DNA from: Dromaius novaehollandiae
Lineage: Eukaryota; Chordata; Aves; Casuariiformes; Dromaiidae
NCBI RefSeq assembly: GCF_036370855.1
Contig: NC_088101.1
Location: 6,455,501 to 6,519,500 of the forward strand
Direction: 5' to 3'
Length of the DNA stretch: 64,000 bases
Under the pieces are notes generated by a model, which worked only from the letters and a program-made list of their open reading frames with translations, did no database searches and was not told where the DNA came from. Both the position numbers and the translations under genes were made by a program. Below, in pieces: positions 49,130-58,508 of this stretch (position 1 is the stretch's first letter; each line of letters begins with the position of its first letter).

Positions 49130-49171
49130 CTCTTCCTCCTCGCAGCACCGCCGCACCACCCCACGGCGGCG
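49130..49171 (-). other. Chimeric exon at the unit 3 breakpoint
   Basis: The last bases of exon 6 (CCEEEE plus the normal GTGAG donor) are fused to unrelated sequence. On the minus strand the new sequence supplies a fair acceptor, TTATTTCAG, ending at 49172. A 42-base exon between that acceptor and the old donor is open, in phase 0 and would read RRRGVVRRCCEEEE. Whether it is spliced is unknown. Confidence 0.35.
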
Positions 49172-50229
49172 CTGAAATAAGCCTCGCCGGGAACCTGCCG
49201 CAGCAGCGGGGGTGTTTCTGTGCCGGGGCCTGGGAGTCGCTTTGCCCCCCACCGCCCCCCTTGGCCACCGGGTCCCCGGGGCTCTGGCCAGGGCTGCTGT
49301 CCTGGGGCTGAAGGGGGCGTGGCCAGAGCTGGGGTGGGGCGGGGCTGAAGGCCAGGGCGGGGCTGGAACCAGGGGCGGGGCAAGGCTGCAGGTGAGGTGG
49401 GGCAGGGCCAGGCCAGGGGCGGAGCAGAACTGTGAGGTGGGTGGGGCCAGTGCCAGGGGCAGGGTGGAGCGAGGTGGGGTGGAGCCAAGGGAGGGGCGGG
49501 GCCAGAGCAGTGGGCAGGGCCAGATCCAGTGTGGGGTGGAGCTGTGGGCGGGGACATGGGCAGGGCAGTCCCAGGTGGCCCCTTCCTGGCACCTGCGCAG
49601 CTGCTCTGGCCCCCAGACCCGCGGGCGGGCAGTGGTGGTGGGTGGTGGTGGCGCTGGGTGTCTGGGACCCCCGGGCCGCCCCCTCCCTGGTGCGGGGCTC
49701 CCACTTGCCGCAGCCTGGAGCCTGGGGCCGGGCGGCCCGGCCGGGGCTGCCCAGGCCGGGGGGTCTGGGCCGGGCCGGGTCTGGGCCGTGGGCGTGGCGG
49801 GCGGGGCGGGGGGCTCTGCCCACCCAGGCGACGCGGCTCTGGGGTGGGCGCGGGGCAGGAGGCAGCTGCAGGCCTGGCCTGGTGCCTACCTGTTGGTGCC
49901 GCTGCCCGCTGCTGGCGCGGCCCGGGCCCTGTGGGGGCACAGAGCAGCCGCGCTCGGCCAGGTTTGGGCTGCGGGGCTGGTGGGGGCCGGCGCGGTGCAG
50001 TAAAGGCCGAGGGGCCGGAGCCCAGCGCCCGCCCGGCCTGGGCTGCCCAGTGCCGCGGGGCTGGGCCCTGCCTGCAGGGAGCGGAGGGTCCCCCTGGCCC
50101 AGGGGCCTGGTAAACACCCCCTGGTGCCAGGAGGGGAGGGCTGGTGCCTGGGGGCTGCGAAAGGGGCTCAGGGCACTGCTGTGGGGTTGGAATTGGGGGT
50201 GGTGCAGGGCTGGGAGGGGAGGGTGAAGG
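49155..50229. other. GC-box-rich region without a supported gene
   Basis: Unrelated to the duplicated units. The plus strand is G-rich, with many GGGGCGGGGC-type elements spaced irregularly from about 49310 to 49560. It could act as a promoter for the truncated gene C, but I see no TATA box or conserved start. Open frames on both strands are low-complexity (proline, glycine, arginine) and have no family resemblance. Confidence 0.55.
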
Positions 50230-50480
50230 GGCAGTTTGGGGGACTCAGTCTCCACTTCAGAGCCCCCAAATGAGCACCTGGAGCCTGTCTGGGAGCACCA
50301 GAAACGCAGTGCTTGGGGATGGAGGCTAAGTCCTGCATTTCTGGTGCTCCCAGACAGGCCCTGGGGGCTCGTTTGGGGGCTCCAAAATGGAGGCTCATCC
50401 TGCGAGTCTGGGGCTCAAGCGCAGGCTGCTGGGACTAGTCTCAGAGCTCAGAAAGGGGGCTTAGTCCTGGGTTTGGGTGC
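50230..50480. repeat. Degenerate minisatellite, unit about 34 bp
   Basis: Repeats such as GGGGCTCCAAAATGGAGGCT and GGGGGCTTAGTCCTGGGTTT. Reverse-complemented they resemble the minisatellite upstream of the MROH genes at 15520-15722. Within it, about 50285-50310 and 50335-50355 are near inverted copies (CTGGGAGCACCAGAAA and its complement). Confidence 0.6.
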
Positions 50481-50509
50481 TGAAAAACAGGTTGAGGGAG
50501 CTGTACTGG

Positions 50510-51480
50510 GCCTTCGGCCCCAGCACCCCTCCGGCCCCTAAGCCGCTTCCGCCCTTCCGCCACTTCGGCCCCTTCCGCGCCCTCCGCCCTTCCGCCCTCC
50601 GCCCCTCTGCCCTTCCGCACTTCCGCCCTCCGCCCCTCTGCCCTTCCGCCCCTCCGCACTCCGCCCCTCCGCCCTCGGCCCCTCCGCCACTCCGCCCCTC
50701 CGCCCTCCCGCCCTCTGCCCCTCCGCCCCGCCCGCCCCTACACCCTCCCGCCCTCCGCCCCTCCACCCCTCGGCCCCTCCGCCCTCCGCCTTCCTGCCCT
50801 CCGCCCTCCCGCCCCTCCGCCCCTCCGCCTTCCCGCCCTCCGCCCTTCCGCCCCTCCACCCCTCCGCCCTTCCGCCCTCCGCCCCTCCGCCCTTCCGCCC
50901 CTCCGCCCTTCCGCCCCTCCGTCCTCCACCTTCCCGCCCTCTGCCCCTCCGCCCTCCCGCCCGTCCGTCCTCCGCCCTCCTGCCCTCCGCCCCCCGCCCC
51001 TCTGCCTTCCGCCCCTCCGTCCTCCGCCTCTCCGCCCTCCACCTTCCCGCCCTCCGCCCGTCCGTCCTTCCGCCCTCTGCCCCTCTGCACTCCACCTTCC
51101 GCCCCTCCGTCCTCCGCCCTCCACCTCCCGCCCTCCGCCCTCCATGCCCTCCCGCCCTCCGCCCCTCCGCCTTCCGCTCCTCCACTCCTCCGCCCCTCCC
51201 TCTCCTCCGCCATTTGGCCCTTCTGCCCCTTCCGCCCCTTCCACCCCTCCGCCCTTCGGCCCGTCCGCCCTCCCGCCGCTCCGTCCCTATGCCCTTCCAC
51301 TCCTCCGCCCTTCCGCCCTCCAACCTTCCGCCTTCCGTCCTCCGCCCTTCTTCCCTTCTGCCCTTCCGCCCTTCCACGCTCCGCCCCTCCGCCCTCCTGC
51401 CCCTCCGCCCGTTCCACCGTTTCCGCCCCTCCAGCCTTCCACCTCTTCCGCCCCTTCCTCCCTGCCTCTCATTCCGCCCC
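50510..51480. repeat. Pyrimidine-rich CCGCCCTTCCGCC repeats
   Basis: Nearly 1 kb of degenerate CCGCCC, CTCCGCC and TTCCGCC units, poor in A on the plus strand. The motif is the reverse complement of the GGCGGAAGGGCGG element of the neighbouring minisatellite. No gene is supported. Confidence 0.8.
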
Positions 51481-52354
51481 AGAAGGGCCACGGCCAGGGT
51501 GGAGCAGCGGAAAAAAGGGCCATGGCCACGGCCAGGGACGGCGGGCAGAAGGAAGGGCCACGGCCAGGGCGGGCGGAAGGATGGAAGGGCGGGCCACGGC
51601 CAGGGCCGGCGGAAGGAAGGGCCACGGCCAGGACCAGCAGGTGGAAGAAAGGAAGGAAGGGCCACGGCCAGGGCGGGCGGGCGGGCGGAAGGAAGGAAGG
51701 ACGGGCCACGGCCAGGGCAGGCGGGCAGATGGAAGGAAGGAAGGGCCACGGCCAGGGCGGGCGGGCGGAAAGAAGGGCCACGGCCAGGGCGGGCGGGCGG
51801 AAAGAAGGTAGGAAGGAAGGGCCACGACCAGGGCGGGCGGGAGGAAGTAAGGGCCACGGCCAGGGCGGGCGGAAGGAAGGAAGGAAGGGAGGGGCACGGC
51901 CAGGACGGGCAGGTGGGCGGGCCATGGCCAGGACGGGCGGGTGGGCGGAAGGAAGGAAGGGCCAGGGCCAGGTCGGGCGGGCGGGCGGAAGGAAGGAAGG
52001 AAGGGCCACGGCCAGTGCGGGCGGGCAGAAGGAAGTAAGGGCGGGCCATGGCCAGGGCGGGCGGAAGGAAGGGCGGGCCACGGCCAGGGCGGGCGGGCGG
52101 GCGGGCGGAAGGAAGGGCGGGCCACGGCCAGGGCGGACGGAAGGAAGGAAGGGCGGGCCACGGCAAGGGCGGGCGGGCAGAAGGAAGGAAGGAAGGAAGG
52201 AAGGGCGGGCCACGGCCAGGGCGGGCGGGCGGAAGGAAGGGCGGGCCACGGCCAGGGCGGGCGGGCGGAAGGAAGGAAGGGCGGGCCACGGCCAGGGCGG
52301 GTGGGCGGGCGGAAGGAGGGAAGGAAGGGCCACGGCCAGGGCGGGCGGGCGGGC

Positions 52355-53540
52355 GGGCGGAAGGAAGGGCGGGCCACGGCCAGGGCGGGCGGGCGGGCGG
52401 GCGGAAGGAAGGGCGGGCCACGGCCAGGGCGGGCGGGCGGGCGGAAGGAAGGGCGGGCCACGGCCAGGGCGGGCGGGCGGGCGGGCGGAAGGAAGGAAGG
52501 ACGGGCCACGGCCAGGGCAGGCGGGCAGATGGAAGGAAGGAAGGGCCACGGCCAGGGCGGGCGGGCGGAAGGAAGGGCCACGGCCAGGGCGGGCGGGCGG
52601 AAAGAAGGGCCACGGCCAGGGCGGGCGGGCGGAAAGAAGGTAGGAAGGAAGGGCCACGGCCAGGGCGGGCGGGAGGAAGGAAGGGCCACGGCCAGGGCGG
52701 GCGGAAGGAAGGAAGGAAGGGAGGGGCACGGCCAGGACGGGCAGGTGGGCGGGCCATGGCCAGGGCGGGCGGAAGGAAGGAAGGGCCACGGCCAGGTCGG
52801 GCGGGCGGGCGGAAGGAAGGAAGGGCCACGACCAGGGCGGGCGGGCAGAAGGAAGGAAGGGCGGGCCACGGCCAGGGCGGGCGGAAGGAAGGGCGGGCCA
52901 CGGCCAGGGCGGGCGGGCGGGCGGAAGGAAGGGCGGGCCACGGCCAGGGCGGGCGGGCGGGCGGGCGGAAGGAAGGGCGGGCCACGGCCAGGGCGGGCGG
53001 GCGGGCGGAAGGAAGGGCGGGCCACGGCCAGGGCGGGCGGGCGGGCGGGCGGAAGGAAGGAAGGACGGGCCACGGCCAGGGCAGGCGGGCAGATGGAAGG
53101 AAGGAAGGGCCACGGCCAGGGCGGGCGGGCGGAAGGAAGGGCCACGGCCAGGGCGGGCGGGCGGAAAGAAGGGCCACGGCCAGGGCGGGCGGGCGGAAAG
53201 AAGGTAGGAAGGAAGGGCCACGGCCAGGGCGGGCGGGAGGAAGGAAGGGCCACGGCCAGGGCGGGCGGAAGGAAGGAAGGAAGGGAGGGGCACGGCCAGG
53301 ACGGGCAGGTGGGCGGGCCATGGCCAGGGCGGGCGGAAGGAAGGAAGGGCCACGGCCAGGTCGGGCGGGCGGGCGGAAGGAAGGAAGGGCCACGACCAGG
53401 GCGGGCGGGCAGAAGGAAGGAAGGGCGGGCCACGGCCAGGGCGGGCGGAAGGAAGGGCGGGCCACGGCCAGGGCGGGCGGGCGGGCGGAAGGAAGGGCGG
53501 GCCACGGCCAGGGCGGGCGGGCGGGCGGAAGGAAGGAAGG
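52355..53540. repeat. Tandem duplication of about 564 bp inside the minisatellite
   Basis: The variants GGCAGATGG (52525, 53089) and AAGGTAGGAA (52637, 53201) are each repeated at a 564-base spacing with the same intervening units. An earlier related block starts near 51697, about 800 bp upstream. Confidence 0.75.
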
Positions 53541-56010
53541 AAGGAAGGGCGGGCCACGGCCAGGGCGGGCGGGCAGAAGGAAGGAAGGAAGGAAGGGCGG
53601 GCCACGGCCAGGGCGGGCGGGCGGGCGGAAGGAAGGGCGGGACACGGCCAGGGCGGGCGGGCGGGCGGAAGGAAGGGCGGGCCACGGCCAGGGCGGGCGG
53701 GCGGGCGGGCGGAAGGAAGGGCGGGCCACGGCCAGGGCGGGCGGGCGGGCGGGCGGAAGGAAGGGCGGGCCACGGCCAGGGCGGGCGGGCGGGCGGGCGG
53801 AAGGAAGGAAGGGCGGGCCACGGCCATGGCGGGCGGGCAGGCGGAAGGAAGGGCGGGCGGGCCACGGCCAGGGCGGGCGGGCAGGCGGAAGGAAGGGCGG
53901 GCGGGCCACGGCCAGGGCGGGCGGGCGGAAGGAAGGGCCACGGCCAGGGCGGGCGGGCGGGCAGGCGGAAGGAAGGGCCACGGCCAGGGCGGGCGGGCGG
54001 AAGGAAGGGCCAGGGCCAGGGCGGGCGGGCGGGCGGGCGGAAGGAAGGGCCACGAATAGGGCGGGCGGGCGGAAGGAAGGAAGGAAGGGCGGGCCACGGC
54101 CAGGGCGGGCGGGCGGGCGGGCGGAAGGAAGGGCGGGCCACGGCCAGGGCGGGCGGGCGGGCGGGCGGAAGGAAGGAAGGGCGGGCCACGGCCAGGGCGG
54201 GCGGGCAGGCGGAAGGAAGGGCGGGCGGGCCACGGCCAGGGCGGGCGGGCGGAAGGAAGGGCCACGGCCAGGGCGGGCGGGCGGGCAGGCGGAAGGAAGG
54301 GCCACGGCCAGGGCGGGCGGGCGGAAGGAAGGGCCAGGGCCAGGGCGGGCGGGCGGGCGGGCGGAAGGAAGGGCCACGACTAGGGCGGGCGGGCGGAAGG
54401 AAGGAAGGAAGGGCGGGCCACGGCCAGGGCGGGCGGGCGGGCGGAAGGAAGGAAGGGCCGGCCACGGCCAGGGCGGGCGGGCGGAAGGAAGGAAGGGCCG
54501 GCCACGGCCAGGGCAGAAGGAAGGAAGGAAGGAAGGAAGGGCCGGCCACGGCCAGGGCGGGCGGGCGGAAGGACGGAAGGAAGGGCCGGCCACGGCCAGG
54601 GCGGGCGGGCGGAAGGAAGGAAGGAAGGGCCACGGCCAGGGCGGGCGGGCGGGCGGAAGGAAGGGCGGGCCACGGCCAGGGCGGGCGGGCGGGCGGAAGG
54701 AAGGAAGGAAGGGCCACGGCCAGGGCGGGCAGGCGGAAGGAAGGAAGGAAGGGCCACGGCCAGGGCGGGCGGACGGAAGGAAGGGCCACGGCCAGGGCGG
54801 GCGGGCGGGCGGAAGGAAGGAAGGGCCACGGCCAGGGCGGGCGGGCGGGCGGAAGGAAGGAAGGGCCACGGCCAGGGCGGGCGGGCGGAAGGAAGGAAGG
54901 GCGGGCCATGGCCAGGGCGGGCGGGCGGAAGGAAGGAAGGGCCGGCCACGGCCAGGGCGGGCGGAAGGAAGGGCGGGCCACGGCCAGGGCGGGCGGGCGG
55001 AAGGAAGGAAGGAAGGGCCACGGCCAGGGCGGGCGGGCGGGCGGAAGGAAGGAAGGGCCACGGCCAGGGCGGGCGGGCGGAAGGAAGGGCCACGGCCAGG
55101 GCGGGCGGGCGGGCGGAAGGAAGGGCCACGGCCAGGGCGGGCGGGCGGGCGGAAGGAAGGAAGGAAGGAAGGAAGGGCCGGCCACGGCCAGGGCGGGCGG
55201 GCAGAAGGAAGGAAGGGCCACGGCCAGGGCGGGCGGGCAGAAGGAAGGAAGGGCAGGCCACGGCCAGGGCGGGCGGAAGGGCGGGCCACGGCCAGGGCGG
55301 GCGGGCGGGCGGAAGGAAGGGCCACGGCCAGGGCGGGCGGGCGGGCGGAAGGAAGGAAGGAAGGAAGGAAGGGCCGGCCACGGCCAGGGCGGGCGGGCAG
55401 AAGGAAGGAAGGGCCACGGCCAGGGCGGGCGGGCAGAAGGAAGGAAGGGCAGGCCACGGCCAGGGCGGGCGGAAGGGCGGGCCACGGCCAGGGCGGGCGG
55501 GCGGGCGGAAGGAAGGGCCACGGCCAGGGCGGGCGGGTGGAAGGAAGGGCCACGGCCAGGACCAGCAGGTGGAAGAAAGGAAGGAAGGGCCACGGCCAGG
55601 GCGGGCGGGCGGGCGGGCGGAAGGAAGGGCCACGGCCAGGGCGGGCGGGCGGGCGGGCGGAAGGAAGGGCCACGGCCAGGGCGGGCGGGCGGAAGGAAGG
55701 AAGGGCCGGCCACGGCCAGGGCGGGCGGAAGGAAGGAAGGAAGGAAGGGCCACAGCCAGGGCGGGCGGGCGGAAGGAAGGAAGGGCCACGGCCAGGGCGG
55801 GCGGGCGGAAGGAAGGAAGGAAGGGCCACGGCCAGGGCGGGCGGGCGGAAGGAAGGAAGGAAGGGCCACGGCCAGGGCGGGCGGGCGGAAGGAAGGAAGG
55901 GCGGGCCACGGCCAGGGCGGGCGGGCGGAAGGAAGGGCCACGGCCAGGGCGGGCGGGCGGGCGGAAGGAAGGAAGGGCCACGGCCAGGGCGGGCGGGCGG
56001 GCGGAAGGAA

Positions 56011-58508
56011 GGACAGAAGGAAGGGCCGGCCACGGCCAGGGCGGGCGGAAGGAAGGAAGGAAGGGCCGGCCACGGCCAGGGCGGGCGGGCGGAAGGAAGG
56101 AAGGAAGGGCCGGCCACGGCCAGGGCGGGCGGGCGGAAGGAAGGAAGGAAGGGCCGGCCACGGCCAGGGCGGGCGGGCGGAAGGAAGGAAGGAAGGGCCG
56201 GCCACGGCCAGGGCGGGCAGGCGGAAGGAAGGAAGGAAGGGCCGGCCACGGCCAGGGCGGGCGGGCGGAAGGAAGGAAGGGCGGGCCACGGCCAGGGCGG
56301 GCGGGCGGAAGGAAGGAAGGGCGGGCCACGGCCAGGGCGGCCGGGCGGAAGGAAGGAAGGGCGGGCCACGGCCAGGGCGGCCGGACGGAAGGAAGGAAGG
56401 GCGGGCCACGGCCAGGGCGGGCGGGCGGGCAGAAGGAAGGAAGGGCGGGCCACGGCCAGGGCGGGCGGGCGGAAGGAAGGAAGGGCGGGCCACGGCCAGG
56501 GCGGGCGGGCGGAAGGAAGGAAGGGCGGGCCACGGCCAGGGCGGGCGGGTGGAAGGAAGGAAGGAAGGAAGGAAGGAAGGAAGGGCCGGCCACGGCCAGG
56601 GCGGGCGGGCGGGCGGAAGGGCCGGCCACGGCCAGGGCGGGCGGAAGGAAGGGCCACGGCCAGGGCGGGCGGGCGGGCGGAAGGAAGGAAGGGCCACGGC
56701 CAGGGCGGGCGGGTGGGCGGAAGGAAGGGCGGGCCACGGCCAGGGCGGGCGGGCGGAAGGAAGGAAGGGCCGGCCACGGCCAGGGCGGGCGGGCGGAAGG
56801 AAGGAAGGGCCGGCCACGGCCAGGGCGGGCGGAAGGAAGGAAGGAAGGAAGGGCCACGGCCAGGGCGGGCGGGCGGAAGGAAGGAAGGAAGGGCCACGGC
56901 CAGGGCGGGCGGGCGGAAGGAAGGGCCACGGCCAGGGCGGGCGGGCGGAAGGAAGGAAGGAAGGGCCACGGCCAGGGCGGGCGGGCGGAAGGAAGGAAGG
57001 GCCGGCCACGGCCAGGGCGGGCGGGCGGAAGGAAGGAAGGAAGGGCCACGGCCAGGGCGGGCGGGCGGAAGGAAGGAAGGGCCACGGCCAGGGCGGGCGG
57101 GCGGAAGGAAGGAAGGAAGGGCCACGGCCAGGGCGGGCGGGCCGAAGGAAGGGCCACGGCCAGGGCGGGCGGGCGGAAGGAAGGAAGGAAGGGCCACGGC
57201 CAGGGCGGGCGGGCGGGCGGAAGGAAGGAAGGAAGGAAGGAAGGAAGGAAGGAAGTGCCGGCCACGGCCAGGGCGGGCGGGCAGAAGGAAGGAAGGGCCA
57301 CGGCCAGGGCGGGCGGGCAGAAGGAAGGAAGGGCGGGCCACGGCCAGGGCGGGCGGAAGGGCGGGCCACGGCCAGGGCGGGCGGGCGGGCGGAAGGAAGG
57401 GCGGGCGGGCCACGGCCAGGGCGGGCGGGCGGAAGGAAGGGCCACGGCCAGGACCAGCAGGTGGAAGAAAGGAAGGAAGGGCCACGGCCAGGGCGGGCGG
57501 GCGGGCGGGCGGAAGGAAGGGCCACGGCCAGGGCGGGCGGGCGGAAGGAAGGAAGGGCCGGCCACGGCCAGGGCGGGCGGGCGGAAGGAAGGAAGGAAGG
57601 GCCACGGCCAGGGCGGGCGGGCGGAAGGAAGGAAGGGCCACGGCCAGGGCGGGCGGGCGGAAGGAAGGAAGGAAGGGCCACGGCCAGGGCGGGCGGGCGG
57701 AAGGAAGGAAGGGCCACGGCCAGGGCGGGCGGGCGGAAGGAAGGAAGGAAGGGCCACGGCCAGGGCGGGCGGGCGGAAGGAAGGAAGGAAGGGCCGCGGC
57801 CAGGGCGGGCGGGCGGAAGGAAGGGCCACGGCCAGGGCGGGCGGGCGGGCGGAAGGAAGGAAGGGCCACGGCCAGGGCGGGCGGGCGGGTGGAAGGAAGG
57901 ACAGAAGGAAGGGCCGGCCACGGCCAGGGCGGGCGGAAGGAAGGAAGGAAGGGCCGGCCACGGCCAGGGCGGGCGGGCGGAAGGAAGGAAGGAAGGGCCG
58001 GCCACGGCCAGGGCGGGCGGAAGGAAGGAAGGAAGGAAGGGCCGGCCACGGCCAGGGCGGGCAGGCGGAAGGAAGGAAGGAAGGGCCGGCCACGGCCAGG
58101 GCGGGCCGGCGGAAGGAAGGAAGGGCGGGCCACGGCCAGGGCGGCCGGGCGGAAGGAAGGAAGGGCGGGCCACGGCCAGGGCGGGCGGGCGGGCGGAAGG
58201 AAGGGCGGGCCACGGCCAGGGCGGGCGGGCGGGCGGAAGGAAGGAAGGGCGGGCCACGGCCAGGGCGGGCGGAAGGAAGGAAGGAAGGAAGGAAGGAAGG
58301 GCCGGCCACGGCCAGGGCGGGCGGGCGGGCGGGCGGAAGGGCCGGCCACGGCCAGGGCGGGCGGAAGGAAGGGCCACGGCCAGGGCGGGCGGGCGGAAGG
58401 AAGGAAGGGCCACGGCCAGGGCGGGCGGGCGGGCGGAAGGAAGGAAGGAAGGAAGGAAGGGCCGGCCACGGCCAGGGCGGGCGGGCAGAAGGAAGGAAGG
58501 GCCACGGC
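56011..58508. repeat. Higher-order block within the minisatellite, first copy
   Basis: Distinctive variants in this stretch (GGACAGAAGG at 56011 and 57899, AAGTGCCGG near 57254, the GGACCAGCAGG marker at 57451) recur in the same order about 5.49 kb further on. Confidence 0.75.

Larger units (their letters stand above)
36537..49154 (-). pseudogene. MROH-like: Gene C: 5'-truncated MROH copy with a lost splice donor
   Basis: Paralogue of genes A and B that lacks the start codon, exons 1 to 5 and most of exon 6. Remaining exons 6 (part) to 41: 49130-49154, 48647-48790, 48022-48114, 47749-47818, 47523-47636, 47274-47347, 46920-47039, 46615-46722, 46151-46310, 45777-45817, 45354-45498, 45084-45136, 44523-44630, 44075-44194, 43792-43887, 43478-43627, 42981-43103, 42551-42621, 42231-42366, 42006-42092, 41422-41526, 41112-41235, 40767-40876, 40476-40631, 40206-40360, 39794-39956, 39332-39498, 38896-39033, 38611-38722, 38366-38512, 37895-38077, 37596-37748, 37326-37448, 37056-37158, 36845-36910, 36537-36640. 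The frames of the remaining exons are open. The donor of exon 33 reads TTGAG instead of GTGAG (changed base at 38895), so exons 33 and 34 should not join normally. It may be a decaying copy, or it may be transcribed from the foreign sequence to its right. Confidence 0.72.
38782..49154. repeat. Tandem segmental duplication, unit 3, truncated
   Basis: Third copy, matching unit 1 from position 1 to about 10377 and then ending abruptly inside exon 6 of the gene. The last shared bases are the GC-rich stretch just after the exon 6 donor; from about 49155 the sequence is unrelated to the other units. The unit therefore lacks the gene start, the ERV and the CpG island. Confidence 0.95.

Noticed and set aside
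49119-50255. Minus-strand frame of 378 codons next to the truncated gene C
   Set aside because: Proline-rich low complexity. It overlaps the exon 6 remnant in a different frame, with no similarity to a known family.
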